Source of the DNA: Pseudomonas sp. Bc-h | GTDB taxonomy: Bacteria; Pseudomonadota; Gammaproteobacteria; Pseudomonadales; Pseudomonadaceae | DNA: 64,000 nucleotides | Assembly (NCBI RefSeq): GCF_002080045.1 | Contig: NZ_MUIN01000017.1 | Location: 62,001-126,000 of the forward strand | Direction of reading: 5' to 3' | Shown here: positions 9,345 through 18,826 of the stretch, in pieces | Layout of the letters: every line of letters starts with the position of its first letter | Numbering within the stretch: the first letter of the stretch is position 1 | The notes under the pieces: generated by a model | Databases searched by the model: none | The model's input: the letters and a program-made list of their open reading frames with translations, nothing else | Told to the model about the DNA's origin: nothing | Translations under genes and position numbers: made by a program

Positions 9345-10250
9345 ATGATCCGCATCGATGATCTGGCGCTTTTCGTCCGTACGGCTGCGCTGGGCAGCTT
9401 TTCCAACGCAGCGCGGGAAGTGGATTTGCTGCCGGGCCAGGTCGCCGCTGCCATCAAGCGTCTGGAGCGAGAACTGGATATTCGCCTGTTCGCCCGTTCG
9501 ACCCGCAGCCTGCGCCTGACCGCCGAGGGCGAGCAGTACCTGCCGACCGCCAAGACCGTGCTCGATACGCTGCGCGACGGCCGGGAAAAACTGCGTCGCG
9601 AGAGCGCCGAACTGCAAGGCACCTTGCAGGTTGCGGCGCCTTCGGATTTGGGACGCAACGTATTGTTGGAATGGATGACGGATTTCCGCCGACAGCATCC
9701 TGCGCTGAACCTGCGATTGTTCGTCTCGGACCAGGTGGCTGACATGTTCCGCGATCCTGTGGACGTGGCCATTCGCAGCGGCGTTATCGAAGACGCCAAT
9801 TACATTGCCTTGCCGCTCGCACCTTATAACCGCCGGGTGCTGGTGGCGTCGCCTGACTATCTGGCGCGCAAAGGGCGACCGCTGACATCGGACGATCTGT
9901 TGCGTCATGACTGTTTGCTGTACATCCTCAACGGCCGGGTCTATGACAAATGGCCGGTGGGTGCGCGCATATTTACGGTGTCGGGACCGCTGCTCACGGA
10001 CGATGCCGATCTGGTCCGCCGCTGGGCCGTGGCGGGCGAGGGCATCGCTTATAAATCATGGGTGGACGTGCGGGATGATGTGCTGGCAGGGCGGCTGGAG
10101 CTGCTGTTGCCGGATTATCCAGGCGAACCCGCGCCGCTGAATCTGGTGTATCCACACCGCAAGCAATTCTCGCCTGCGGTGCAGCAACTGCACTCGATGC
10201 TCAAAAGCCGGTTCGTCGACATGGAGAAGGGCTTGCCGAAGTTGCTGTAA
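9345..10250 (+). CDS. LysR-family transcriptional regulator
   Basis: A 301-residue LysR regulator. The N-terminal winged HTH is MIRIDDLALFVRTAALGSFS to RSLRLTAEGEQYL, followed by a periplasmic-binding-like effector domain. The ATG at 9345 is preceded by GGAG (9335-9338). It is divergent from the quinone-oxidoreductase-like gene and plausibly regulates it. The CrgA-like subgroup, common beside NAD(P)H oxidoreductases, is a possible placement. The effector is unknown. Confidence 0.9.
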   Translation: MIRIDDLALFVRTAALGSFSNAAREVDLLPGQVAAAIKRLERELDIRLFARSTRSLRLTAEGEQYLPTAKTVLDTLRDGREKLRRESAELQGTLQVAAPSDLGRNVLLEWMTDFRRQHPALNLRLFVSDQVADMFRDPVDVAIRSGVIEDANYIALPLAPYNRRVLVASPDYLARKGRPLTSDDLLRHDCLLYILNGRVYDKWPVGARIFTVSGPLLTDDADLVRRWAVAGEGIAYKSWVDVRDDVLAGRLELLLPDYPGEPAPLNLVYPHRKQFSPAVQQLHSMLKSRFVDMEKGLPKLL

Positions 10251-10270
10251 ATGGCCTGCGAACAGCGCAT

Positions 10271-10361
10271 TTGTGGGAGCCGGCTTGCTGGCGAAAGAGT
10301 CAGGTCAGAGAACCGCCTGCAACCTGACACTCTGCATTCACCCGTGCGCCGGCTCCCCCAG
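10271..10361. repeat. REP-like palindrome, GGGAGC family (variant)
   Basis: Arms TGGGAGCCGGC and GCCGGCTCCCCCA lie between convergent genes (LysR and permease). It is a diverged relative of the family GGGAGGGAGCTTGCTCGCGA found at five other sites here. It could fold as a terminator for both genes. Confidence 0.6.
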
Positions 10362-10363
10362 AT

Positions 10364-11863
10364 TTAGCGCTTCATGCTCGGCCCGGCCGTGCCGCTGTTC
10401 AGCCGTCCACGCAACGACACCAGCCACCAGGCAGCCCCCACCGCCAGGGTGATCCCGGTAGTCAGGGCGGCGACGTGGTTCTCCTCCGGCAGGCTCAACG
10501 TCAGGATCACCCCCAACGCCCACAGGCCACCCAGCAGAATCATCGGCAACAGCCAGCGACCCAGACTGAACACGCCCTTGGGTGCGTCAGGCATGCTGCC
10601 TTTGCGGTAGGCGATAAACGCTGCGATCAGGGTCAGTAGGTAGGTGCAGTAATACGTGAGCCCCACCATCGAGTAGATCGCTTTGACGAAACCGCCGCTG
10701 GCCAGGTTGAGCAACACCGCAATCAGGGTGATCAGCAAGATGGCACCAACCGGCGTACCGAAATGCGGGTTGATCTTGGACAGCGCCTTGGATCCGGGCA
10801 GCATGTTGTCCCGCGAAAGGGCGAAAGTCATCCGCGTGGCCACGGCCATGTTGGCGATCAGGCAGGCCAGGATCGAGGCGAATGCGATGACGATCATTAC
10901 GCTGCCGGCGAAGTTGCCCAGTTGCAGGCGCACGATGTTGATCACCGGGTTTTCCGACTGCGCGAACAGATCGCCTACCGAGCCCGGAATCGCGATGCCC
11001 AGAAGCGCGAACACGACAAAGCCCAACACGCTGGACACCACCACGGCGCGAATCATTGCTCGAGGCGCGCTGCGGCGTGGGTCTTTGGTTTCTTCGGCCA
11101 GATCTGCGGCGCCTTCCCAACCCAGTAGCACCGAGACCGGCAGCAACGTCGCCAGTGCCAGCGTGGAGAAGCTGACGGGTTCACCGCTGACTGCTTGCGC
11201 CGATGTCAGAATTGCCACGCCCTGAGTGTGCTCGAAGAAGAAAAACACCCCGAAGAACAGCGCCACGGCCAACAGCACCGTGCCGATGATTTCGATGATC
11301 GCGCCGATGTCATTGATCCGCGTGGCCAGCCGTATGCCGCAGACATTGAGCACGCCGACCACCAATGTTGCGCCGATGCTCAGGCCCTGAATCTGTCCTT
11401 GCGTCGGGTTAGGCCAGATCTCCGGCGCGAACACGCTGCCGATGGCCGCCGACGTTGCTGCCGTACCGGCCACGAAGGAAATGAACGCCACCCAGCCGGT
11501 GAACCAGCCGAAGTGATTGCCTGCCAGACGGCTGGACCATTGATAGGCGTAGCCGGTCAATGGAATGCGCCCGGCCAAATGGGAGTAGACCAGCACTATG
11601 CAGCCCACCAGCGGGATCACTAACAGCCAGAGCAGAATGCCGATGCCGCCGACCCGCGTGAACGGATCGGAGAACAGCGTGACCACCCCGGTGTTGATCG
11701 AGACCATCGAGAACGCCAGCGCGAAAGAGGTGAACGACCCCATCGTGCGGTGCATCTTCTGTTCGTAGCCAAGCGCGGCGAGGTCGGCATCATCGCTGGA
11801 CAGCGGCAGGTCGCTGCGAGGTTGGGCATCGACAGCGAGTTTGCTTTCAATGGATGCTGTCAT
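10364..11863 (-). CDS. APC-superfamily amino-acid permease
   Basis: A 499-residue permease with about 12 membrane segments. The APC signature is near the start (FTSFALAFSMVSINTGVVTL; PLVGCIVLVYSHLAGRIP), and a conserved GWEGAADLAEETKDPRR loop lies at about 240-260. It resembles the GABA, choline or eukaryote-like amino-acid transporter branch. Its start overlaps the stop of the class III aminotransferase by four bases, so permease and aminotransferase form one operon. It presumably imports the amine or omega-amino acid that the enzyme uses. Confidence 0.88.
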   Translation of the reverse strand: MTASIESKLAVDAQPRSDLPLSSDDADLAALGYEQKMHRTMGSFTSFALAFSMVSINTGVVTLFSDPFTRVGGIGILLWLLVIPLVGCIVLVYSHLAGRIPLTGYAYQWSSRLAGNHFGWFTGWVAFISFVAGTAATSAAIGSVFAPEIWPNPTQGQIQGLSIGATLVVGVLNVCGIRLATRINDIGAIIEIIGTVLLAVALFFGVFFFFEHTQGVAILTSAQAVSGEPVSFSTLALATLLPVSVLLGWEGAADLAEETKDPRRSAPRAMIRAVVVSSVLGFVVFALLGIAIPGSVGDLFAQSENPVINIVRLQLGNFAGSVMIVIAFASILACLIANMAVATRMTFALSRDNMLPGSKALSKINPHFGTPVGAILLITLIAVLLNLASGGFVKAIYSMVGLTYYCTYLLTLIAAFIAYRKGSMPDAPKGVFSLGRWLLPMILLGGLWALGVILTLSLPEENHVAALTTGITLAVGAAWWLVSLRGRLNSGTAGPSMKR

Positions 11864-13149
11864 GCCCGTTGCTCCTCGATGATGCCGATGATTTCGTCCA
11901 GCACATCCAGAGCGCGCGACAGCTGTGCTCGTTCGATGTCCAGAGGAGGTTTGACCTTGATCAGATTGCCGAGACCGGCGTAACGGCTTTCTCCGAACAG
12001 TACGCCGCGCTCGACACCGAGGCGATAGACCTCTTGTGACTCGCGGCGGGCCGGCTCTTTGGTGGTGCGATCCTTCACCAGTTCCACGGACACCATCAGG
12101 CCAGGGCAGCGCACATCGCCAATCAACGGATGTCGCTGCCGCATTTCAAGCAGGCGTTCAGTGGCGTACTCGCCCGACAGCCGCGCCTTCTCACACAAGC
12201 CATCGGCCACGATCGCTTCCACCGTGGCGTGACCGGCTGCCAGCGAAACCGGAAAATGGCCGAAGGTCAGTGCTTCTTCGCCTTCGTCGAACCACTTCAG
12301 GTCATCTCGGGCCAGAATGCCTGCCAGCGGGAAACCACCGCCGACGCCTTTGCCGAAAACGATGATGTCCGGAACGATGTCGTAATAGTCCGCAGCCCAC
12401 ATGGTGCCCATGCGACCGAAGCCAGTCTGGACTTCGTCGAAGATCATCAGGATGCCGTGACGATCGCAGATGTCGCGCACGCCTTTGTAGTACGAACGTG
12501 GAAACTCGATGTGGCCGCCGTTGCCCTGAATCGGCTCCATCATGATCGCCGCCACGGCGCCGTCCACACCCTTGAGAATCGTTTCTTCGAGCAACGCCAG
12601 ACAGAGTTGCGATTCGGCTTCCGGGTCCATGCCCATTCGGGTGCGATACGGATAAGGATGTGGCACGCGGGTGAAACGTGGCTGGATAGGCAGGAACGGG
12701 TTGTTCGGATGTGGCCAGCTGGCGCCCAGTGTGGCGAGCGAGCGACCGTGATACCCGTCCTGCAGCACGATCAGGTTCTGGGCTTTGGGGTTGTTCTTGA
12801 AGGCGAGCTTCATCGCCATTTCACCGGCTAGACTGCCGTGAAGGGCAAAACCCATCTGGTTCAGCGACGCTGGGGAGACCTCTCGCAACTTCGACACCAG
12901 GCGTGTGTGCGCCGCCGAGCCGAAGTTCGGCCGGATGTGTGTCATGTCCCGCAATTGAGCGATGGCGGCTTCGACCACGCGTGGGTCGTTTGCACCCAGA
13001 TTGTTCGACCAGGCCTGAGCGGTGCAGTCGATGTATTCCTTGCCGGTATCGTCCCATACCAGCGAGCCACGGGCCTTCACCAGATTGATCTTTTTCGCTG
13101 GCGCGACAATTGCTTCATTCGAAAGAGTGTTTGTATTCATTGTGTTCAT
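11860..13149 (-). CDS. Class III PLP-dependent aminotransferase
   Basis: A 429-residue fold-type I aminotransferase. The cofactor aspartate is in MIFDEVQTGFGRMG and the Schiff-base lysine in DIIVFGKGVGGGFPLAG. The family includes 4-aminobutyrate, ornithine and other omega-amino transaminases, and substrate specificity is not readable. The ATG at 13149 has GGAG six bases upstream. It is the first gene of a two-gene operon with the permease, and is divergent from a LysR gene 142 bases away. This layout suggests inducible use of one amine or amino acid. Confidence 0.9.
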   Translation of the reverse strand: MNTMNTNTLSNEAIVAPAKKINLVKARGSLVWDDTGKEYIDCTAQAWSNNLGANDPRVVEAAIAQLRDMTHIRPNFGSAAHTRLVSKLREVSPASLNQMGFALHGSLAGEMAMKLAFKNNPKAQNLIVLQDGYHGRSLATLGASWPHPNNPFLPIQPRFTRVPHPYPYRTRMGMDPEAESQLCLALLEETILKGVDGAVAAIMMEPIQGNGGHIEFPRSYYKGVRDICDRHGILMIFDEVQTGFGRMGTMWAADYYDIVPDIIVFGKGVGGGFPLAGILARDDLKWFDEGEEALTFGHFPVSLAAGHATVEAIVADGLCEKARLSGEYATERLLEMRQRHPLIGDVRCPGLMVSVELVKDRTTKEPARRESQEVYRLGVERGVLFGESRYAGLGNLIKVKPPLDIERAQLSRALDVLDEIIGIIEEQRA

Positions 13150-13291
13150 GTCTTTCTCCAGTGCGTGGATCGGGGAAGCTCGTCGCGTCGAGTGGCTTCA
13201 TCCTAGACCGCACGTGGCGCACTTTAGAAAGACGGATTTGCGTTGGATTCATTGGCCTGCCTTATGAGTCAGGCCGCGATAAGGAGGGGTT

Positions 13292-14200
13292 GTGCAGACG
13301 TCGGCAATGGATATCCGCCTGCTCAAGGCGTTCGTGACGGTGGGTGAGGAACTGAGCTTCATTCGCGCGGCGACGCGGCTGCATGTGTCACAGCCGGCGC
13401 TGTCACAAAGCATTCGTCAGTTCGAAAGCCTGCTCGATGTACAGCTGTTCGTGCGCAGCACGCGTCATGTGGCGCTGACAGAAGCGGGTGCGGCTCTGTT
13501 GGAGGAGGCCCAGGAAATCCTGCGGCGTATCGATCATCTGGCACAGACCGCGCGGGATCACGCTTCAGGACTGCGCGGCTCGCTCAAGGTGGGTTTTCTC
13601 ATCGGTGCGGGTGTGGACCTGATGCCGCAGATTCTCAGCGCCTACGCCGAGCGCTTTCCCGACGTGAACGTGGTGGTCAAGGAATTCGACTTCGCCTCGC
13701 CCCATGCGGGAATCGATGAAGGCATGGACGTGTCGGTGCTGCGCCCGCCCATCGAGTCGGCGAACGTGGAGCTTATCACTCTGGTGGAAGAACCCTGCGT
13801 AGCCTGCCTGCCGTGCGGCCATCGACTGGCCAGCGCCGACACGGTGAGCATCTACGACCTTCTCGACGAGCCCATTGTCGCCGCACCGGGACAGGGCGCA
13901 TGGCGCAGTTACTGGACTGGGGACATTTACCGCAACAGCGAAAGCGCCCGCGTGGTGCACGAAGCCTCTACCGTGGAAAGCGAGCTGCAGGCCGTGGCGT
14001 CCAAACGCGGCATCAGTATCACCGCATCGTCCACCGCGCGCTTCTACAGCCGCCCGGGCCTGGCATTTCCGGTGATCCGCGATATGCCCTTGTGCAAGGT
14101 GGCGATCGCCTTGCCCGGCGAACCGAGTCTGGCCGCGCGCCACTTCGCTGAATTGGCTCAGGAGGTGGCGCGGGAGATGGCGGCAGGGGTAGCATTGTAA
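13292..14200 (+). CDS. LysR-family transcriptional regulator
   Basis: A 302-residue LysR protein. The HTH spans MDIRLLKAFVTVGEELSFIR to RHVALTEAGAALL, and an effector-binding domain follows. The start is a GTG at 13292 directly behind a strong AAGGAGG (13281-13287). An ATG at 13307 is the alternative. It is divergent from the aminotransferase/permease operon and is the likely regulator. Its stop is only three bases from the convergent dehydratase stop. Confidence 0.9.
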   Translation: MQTSAMDIRLLKAFVTVGEELSFIRAATRLHVSQPALSQSIRQFESLLDVQLFVRSTRHVALTEAGAALLEEAQEILRRIDHLAQTARDHASGLRGSLKVGFLIGAGVDLMPQILSAYAERFPDVNVVVKEFDFASPHAGIDEGMDVSVLRPPIESANVELITLVEEPCVACLPCGHRLASADTVSIYDLLDEPIVAAPGQGAWRSYWTGDIYRNSESARVVHEASTVESELQAVASKRGISITASSTARFYSRPGLAFPVIRDMPLCKVAIALPGEPSLAARHFAELAQEVAREMAAGVAL

Positions 14201-14203
14201 TGT

Positions 14204-15988
14204 TTAGTGCGAGTGCCTAGGCTCGCCACTGCGTGCGATCACTCGCAGATGCAACGTCGCAGGCTCCAGACAGCCGCCTGTGGATAACTGTCCGACCAGC
14301 TGGCGATACAGCTCTTGCCACGGCGTCTGCGAAGCAGGCATTTTCGGCTCGAACTGCGCGCGGCGTTCGGCCATTTCTTCGTCGCTGACCAACACGTTGA
14401 CGCTGCGGTTGTTCAAGTCCACGCGCAGGCGGTCGTTGGTTTTCAGCAGCGCCAGCCCTCCGCCCACGGCTGCTTCCGGCGACATGTTGAGGATCGACGG
14501 GCTGGCAGAGGTGCCACTCTGGCGACCATCCCCAAGGCATGGCAGGGAATCGATGCCGCGTTTGATCAGCTCCGCTGGCGGTGCCATGTTCACCACTTCC
14601 GCGCTGCCCGGATAACCCACCGTGCCCGCGCCGCGAATCACCAGAATGCAGCGCTCGTCGATGTCCAGCGACGGGTCGTTGATGCGGGCGTGGTAGTCCT
14701 CGGGCCCTTCGAAGACGATCGCTCGCGCTTCGAAGCTATTCTCTGCGCCCGGCTCCGAAAGATAGGTCTTGCGGAAGGCTTCGCCGACCACCGACATCTT
14801 CATGATCGCGCTGTCGAAGAAGTTGCCGCTGAGCACGATAAAACCGGCGCGGTGCTTGAGCGGGTCTTCGTAAGGGCGAATCACGTCGGCGTCCTGGGCA
14901 ACGGCATTGCGCACGATTTCGCCAATGGTCTTGCCTGACACCGAGCCGCACTCCTCATGCAGCTTTCCGGCTTTTTGCAGTTCATGCATCACCGCCGGTA
15001 CGCCGCCCGCGCGGTGGAAGCCTTCGCCCAGATATTTCCCGGCAGGCATGCAGTTGACCAGCAACGGCACGTCTTCGCCGATGCGCTGCCAGTCGTCCAG
15101 ACTCAACTCGACACCCATGTGCCGGGCGATGGCGATCAGGTGTGGCGGGCAGTTGCTTGAGGCCCCCAGTGCCGACGCCACGGCAATCGCGTTTTCGAAC
15201 GCTTCACGGGTCATGATCTGCGACGGGCGAACGTCCTCACGCACCAGGTCACAAATGCGTTTGCCGGTCATGTAGGCCATCTGGCCGCGCTCGCGATAGG
15301 CCGCGGGAATGCTTGCGCAACCGGGCAATGACATGCCCAGCGCTTCGGCCAATGCGTTCATCGACAGCGCAGTGCCCATGGTGTTGCAGTGACCCACCGA
15401 TGGCGACGCGGCAGTGGTCATTTCCATGAAACCTTCGTAATTGATCTCGCCTGCCGACAGCAGATTGCGCGCATGCCAGAGCACGGTGCCGGAGCCGATC
15501 AACTCGCCTTTGTGACGACCGTCGAGCATCGGCCCGCCGGACAGCACGATTGCTGGTAAATCCGTGGTGGCAGCGGCCATCAGGCAGGCCGGGGTGGTTT
15601 TGTCGCAGCCGGTGGTCAGTACAACGCCATCGAGGGGGTAGCCATGAAGGATCTCGACCAGGCCCAGATAGGCGAGGTTGCGATCCAGTGCGGCGGTAGG
15701 GCGGCGCGTCTGCTCGGCCATAGGGTGGACGGGGAACTCCATAGGAATCCCGCCTGCGTCACGAATCCCTGCCTTGACTCGCTGCGCCAGTTCCAGGTGA
15801 TGACGATTGCACGGCGCAAGGTCGCTGCCGGTCTGGGCGATGCCGATGATCGGGCGCCCGGATTGCAATTCTTCGCGGGTCAGGCCGTAGTTCATATAGC
15901 GCTCGACGTAGAGCGCGGTCATGTCGGCGTGGTCGGGATCGTCGAACCATTGCTGGCTGCGCAGGGGGCGTTTAGGCGTATCGGACAT
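14204..15988 (-). CDS. IlvD/Edd-family sugar-acid dehydratase
   Basis: A 594-residue iron-sulfur dehydratase. Three cysteines expected to bind a [2Fe-2S] cluster are present: C60 (DLAPCNRHH), C128 (TTGCDKTTP) and C201 (SVGHCNTMGTA), the arrangement of L-arabinonate and D-xylonate dehydratases rather than Edd. It would dehydrate an aldonic acid to a 2-keto-3-deoxy acid. Neighbours fit this: an FAH-fold enzyme next on the same strand, an MFS transporter and a LysR gene. A near-palindromic TGTTATCGGTAACA lies 41 bases upstream of the start and is repeated before the MFS gene. Confidence 0.88.
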   Translation of the reverse strand: MSDTPKRPLRSQQWFDDPDHADMTALYVERYMNYGLTREELQSGRPIIGIAQTGSDLAPCNRHHLELAQRVKAGIRDAGGIPMEFPVHPMAEQTRRPTAALDRNLAYLGLVEILHGYPLDGVVLTTGCDKTTPACLMAAATTDLPAIVLSGGPMLDGRHKGELIGSGTVLWHARNLLSAGEINYEGFMEMTTAASPSVGHCNTMGTALSMNALAEALGMSLPGCASIPAAYRERGQMAYMTGKRICDLVREDVRPSQIMTREAFENAIAVASALGASSNCPPHLIAIARHMGVELSLDDWQRIGEDVPLLVNCMPAGKYLGEGFHRAGGVPAVMHELQKAGKLHEECGSVSGKTIGEIVRNAVAQDADVIRPYEDPLKHRAGFIVLSGNFFDSAIMKMSVVGEAFRKTYLSEPGAENSFEARAIVFEGPEDYHARINDPSLDIDERCILVIRGAGTVGYPGSAEVVNMAPPAELIKRGIDSLPCLGDGRQSGTSASPSILNMSPEAAVGGGLALLKTNDRLRVDLNNRSVNVLVSDEEMAERRAQFEPKMPASQTPWQELYRQLVGQLSTGGCLEPATLHLRVIARSGEPRHSH

Positions 15989-16028
15989 GGTTCGGGTCTC
16001 TCTTGGAATTAGGTGTGCTGCAGCGATC

Positions 16029-16042
16029 TGTTATCGGTAACA
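16029..16042. promoter_or_regulatory. Putative operator TGTTATCGGTAACA upstream of the dehydratase
   Basis: This 14-mer is a near palindrome with 12 of 14 bases symmetric. It is identical to the sequence at 18748-18761 before the MFS gene, and it shares the GTTATC half-site with sites at 17502 and 18676. I take it to be a binding site of the LysR protein encoded at 17538. Confidence 0.65.
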
Positions 16043-16116
16043 TTGACCCTGAAACTCACATTTGTAAACCACCGGGATATCGGGTGTGACGGGGAGTTAG
16101 CGCCTGGCCCGGGCTA

Positions 16117-16204
16117 TGTGGGAGGGAGCTTGCTCGCGAACGTATTGAATCAGTCGCCATTGACGTAACTGTTATGGCGCCTTCGCGAGCAAGCTCCCTC
16201 CCAC
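16117..16204. repeat. REP-like palindrome, GGGAGCTTGCTCGCGA family
   Basis: Arms GGGAGGGAGCTTGCTCGCGA and its reverse complement (ending 16204) flank about 48 bases. It lies between the dehydratase and FAH-fold genes. Related copies are at 18534, 47378, 52113 and 55440. Confidence 0.8.
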
Positions 16205-16233
16205 GGGTGTGTCGCTGTGGGGGAGGATTTACC

Positions 16234-17415
16234 TCAACGAGACAGCAGATCCCGAGCTGCCAGGTTACGAATCAACGACCCGACCCCGAATGTCCAGGGC
16301 GTTGCCTGGCTGCTGTGGGTCACTTCGTTATGCAGGCCGCCGAGCAGGCGACTGCTGATGCTGACCTGATCCCCGAGCTTGTGGGTGAAACCGCCGCCAA
16401 CATGATCGCGATCCTCGGTCGGGGCGAAGAGGGTGCCGAGGTAGAGCAGGAAGCCGTCCGGATACTGGTGGTTGGCGTTCAGGGTTTGCGCTGCGATGTC
16501 TTCCGGGTCGCGGCTGATTTGCGACATCGAACTGGAGCCCTTCATCACATAGCCGTCCTCGCCTTTCACCTGCAGATCGACCACGCAATTACGCACGTCG
16601 TCCATCGAAAAGGTCTCGTCGAACAGGCGAATGAACGGACCGATGGAGCACGAGGCGTTGTTGTCTTTCGCCTTGCTCAACAGCAGGGCACTGCGGCCTT
16701 CGAAGTCGCGCAGGTTGACGTCATTACCCAGCGTCGCGCCACGGATCTGGCCGCGACTGTTCACCGCCAGCACCACTTCCGGTTCCGGGTTATTCCACTC
16801 CGATTTCGGGTGGATACCGATCTGGCTACCACTGCCCACCGCAGCGAGCACCGGAGCCTTGGTGAAGATTTCCGCATCCGGACCAATGCCGACTTCCAGA
16901 TATTGCGACCACATTTTTTGCTCGATCAGCAGCGCCTTGAGTTTGCTGGCCTGCTCCGAACCCGGCTTGATGCTGCGCAGGTTGTCGCCGATGGCGTTGT
17001 GCACGATGGCCCGCACGCTTTCGGCTTTGGCCGGGTCGCCTGCGGCCTGCTCCTCAATCACGCGCTCGATCATGCTCGCGGCGAAGGTCACGCCAGCGGC
17101 CTTGATCACTTGCAGGTCGGCGGGGGCGAGGAGGAATGGCTTGCGGGTGTCAGGATTGGCGGTCGAGTTGGCCAGTAGTTCTTCGACACTGGCGATCAGG
17201 GTGCCTTGGGTTTCGCGCACAGCCTTGAGCGGCGATTCGGATTCAAGCAGCTCGCTCAGGGTTGCGAACCTGGCCGACAGATCGAACACCCCGTCGCTGC
17301 GCAGCACGACAGGCGAAGGCCCGCTGACGCTGCCGGGCACCCAGGCGCGGCCGATCAGCGTGCCGTTCAGGCCATCGGCTGGCAAAGTGTTTTCAGGGGT
17401 GAGTTGAACAGGCAT
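16234..17415 (-). CDS. Fumarylacetoacetate-hydrolase-fold enzyme (AraD1-like)
   Basis: A 393-residue FAH-superfamily protein. Its C-terminal half carries the metal-ligand pattern NNPEPEVVLAVN followed by GNDVNLRD. Members of this branch next to IlvD-type dehydratases act on 2-keto-3-deoxy sugar acids, as dehydratase or hydrolase. I infer the same role here, with the exact reaction open. The start is the ATG at 17415 behind GAGGATC. It is divergent from the LysR gene at 17538, with a GATAAC-N5-GTTATC operator between them. Confidence 0.85.
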   Translation of the reverse strand: MPVQLTPENTLPADGLNGTLIGRAWVPGSVSGPSPVVLRSDGVFDLSARFATLSELLESESPLKAVRETQGTLIASVEELLANSTANPDTRKPFLLAPADLQVIKAAGVTFAASMIERVIEEQAAGDPAKAESVRAIVHNAIGDNLRSIKPGSEQASKLKALLIEQKMWSQYLEVGIGPDAEIFTKAPVLAAVGSGSQIGIHPKSEWNNPEPEVVLAVNSRGQIRGATLGNDVNLRDFEGRSALLLSKAKDNNASCSIGPFIRLFDETFSMDDVRNCVVDLQVKGEDGYVMKGSSSMSQISRDPEDIAAQTLNANHQYPDGFLLYLGTLFAPTEDRDHVGGGFTHKLGDQVSISSRLLGGLHNEVTHSSQATPWTFGVGSLIRNLAARDLLSR

Positions 17416-17496
17416 GGCGCGATCCTCGAAGGTTTTTATGCTTTTCCTGCCGACCCTAATCAGCGACGCCGATAAACTCCAATGACATCTGTTCAA

Positions 17497-17519
17497 TTAT
17501 CGATAACACTGGGTTATCG
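17497..17519. promoter_or_regulatory. Putative LysR operator in the divergent FAH-enzyme/LysR promoter
   Basis: It contains the inverted repeat GATAAC-ACTGG-GTTATC (17502-17518), which has T-N11-A geometry, plus an overlapping perfect palindrome TTATCGATAA (17497-17506). The same GATAAC-N5-GTTATC repeat occurs at 18676-18692, upstream of the MFS gene. The site is well placed for autoregulation and for control of the FAH-fold gene. Confidence 0.7.
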
Positions 17520-17537
17520 CAATTGAGGCTGCTTACC

Positions 17538-18479
17538 ATGTCCGACATTTCCTTCTCGACGGTCTGCAACTGGCTGAAGTTCAAGCATCTGGTGCTGATC
17601 GACACCCTGGCTCGCACCCGCAACATGCACGCCGCCGCACTGCACATGAACCTCAGCCAGCCGGCCGTGAGCAAGATGCTGCGCGAGATCGAGCGCTTGC
17701 TGGGTTTCGATCTGTTCGAACGCCTGCCGCGCAATATGCCCCCGACTGCGTTGGGTGAGCATGTAGTGCGTTATGCGCAGATAGCCCTGAACGACGCGAA
17801 CAAGTTCGTCGATCAGATCAGCAGCTTGCGCGAAGGCGGGCACGGGTTTCTCAAGGTTGGCGCGATCTTCGCGGCCACGGCGGTGGTGCTGCCGGATGCG
17901 ATCGTTCAGTTGAAGCAGCGCTGGCCGCTGTTGTCCATCGAGATCGTGGAGCAGACCAGCGACCACCTGATGGAAATGCTCGACGACAAGAAGCTCGACC
18001 TGGCCGTGGCGCGCTACACCAATGAGAATCAGCAGCAGGTCTATGACTTCCAGGCACTGGCCCCGGAGCCGTTCTGCATGGTGGTCAACAGCCGTCATCC
18101 GCTGACCGAGCTGGACGAGGCGCCGTTGCAGGAGCTGGGCAAGTGGCCGTGGATTCTCTATCCGGTGGGTACGCCTATCCGAGCGCGCATGGAGCAGGCG
18201 TTTGCGCAAGCCGGGATCGCCACGCCGAAGAACACCATCGACACCATCTCGATGCAGACCTTCCTGCAAGTGCTGCAGTCTGGTCCGATGATCGCCATGC
18301 TGCCCGCCTCCATGGCCCAGCCGCATCTGGAAACCGGACTGCTGAAAGTGCTCGACACGCCGCTGAAGCTGGCACCGCAGGACTACGGAATCCTTACCCG
18401 CCGAGGTGAGCCGTTGCTCGGTGCCGCGTCGGAATTTGCCGAAATCCTTTTGGCGAATGCGCAGGTGGCTCGTCAGTGA
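17538..18479 (+). CDS. LysR-family regulator of the sugar-acid cluster (GbpR-like)
   Basis: A 313-residue LysR protein. The HTH is LVLIDTLARTRNMHAAALHM to NMPPTALGEHVV, and the effector domain has the GbpR-like look seen with sugar and sugar-acid genes. I chose the ATG at 17538, after GAGG at 17524-17527. A TTG at 17523 is the other option. The operator-like sites next to the dehydratase, FAH-fold and MFS genes make it the likely regulator of all three. Confidence 0.88.
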   Translation: MSDISFSTVCNWLKFKHLVLIDTLARTRNMHAAALHMNLSQPAVSKMLREIERLLGFDLFERLPRNMPPTALGEHVVRYAQIALNDANKFVDQISSLREGGHGFLKVGAIFAATAVVLPDAIVQLKQRWPLLSIEIVEQTSDHLMEMLDDKKLDLAVARYTNENQQQVYDFQALAPEPFCMVVNSRHPLTELDEAPLQELGKWPWILYPVGTPIRARMEQAFAQAGIATPKNTIDTISMQTFLQVLQSGPMIAMLPASMAQPHLETGLLKVLDTPLKLAPQDYGILTRRGEPLLGAASEFAEILLANAQVARQ

Positions 18480-18533
18480 TTTGTTCGACTGCACTGCTGA
18501 ACTGATCGCTCAATTCGGCAGCGACAAATTATC

Positions 18534-18621
18534 AGTGGGAGGGAGGTTGCCCGCGAGTGTGCCAGACCGATCACTGGCAATGGGTCTGATCCGCCGCCTT
18601 CGCAAGCCAGCTCCCTCCCAC
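18534..18621. repeat. REP-like palindrome, GGGAGGNAGCTTGC family (variant)
   Basis: Arms TGGGAGGGAGGTTGC and its counterpart CAGCTCCCTCCCACA lie between the LysR and MFS genes. It is another copy of the family at 16117 and could end the LysR transcript. Confidence 0.65.
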
Positions 18622-18675
18622 AGGTTTTCGGGTATGGCAAATACCAGGCAAGATCGAAGATCGCTCGCAGTGATC

Positions 18676-18761
18676 GATAACCCCGAGTTATCAATCAATG
18701 GAAACATGTCATTGTCGCGCCCCGTATTTACGGTAGTCAGGCTGGGTTGTTATCGGTAACA
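18676..18761. promoter_or_regulatory. Two putative operators upstream of the MFS gene
   Basis: The inverted repeat GATAAC-CCCGA-GTTATC occupies 18676-18692, and TGTTATCGGTAACA occupies 18748-18761. The second is identical to the site before the dehydratase. Both lie within 151 bases of the MFS start. Together with 17502-17518 and 16029-16042 they define one operator family for this catabolic set. Confidence 0.68.
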
Positions 18762-18826
18762 TCGCTCCGTGTTTAGACCCTCCATAACAACAATACAGGC
18801 GCGTTCGAGTGCCTGGAGGTCCCACC

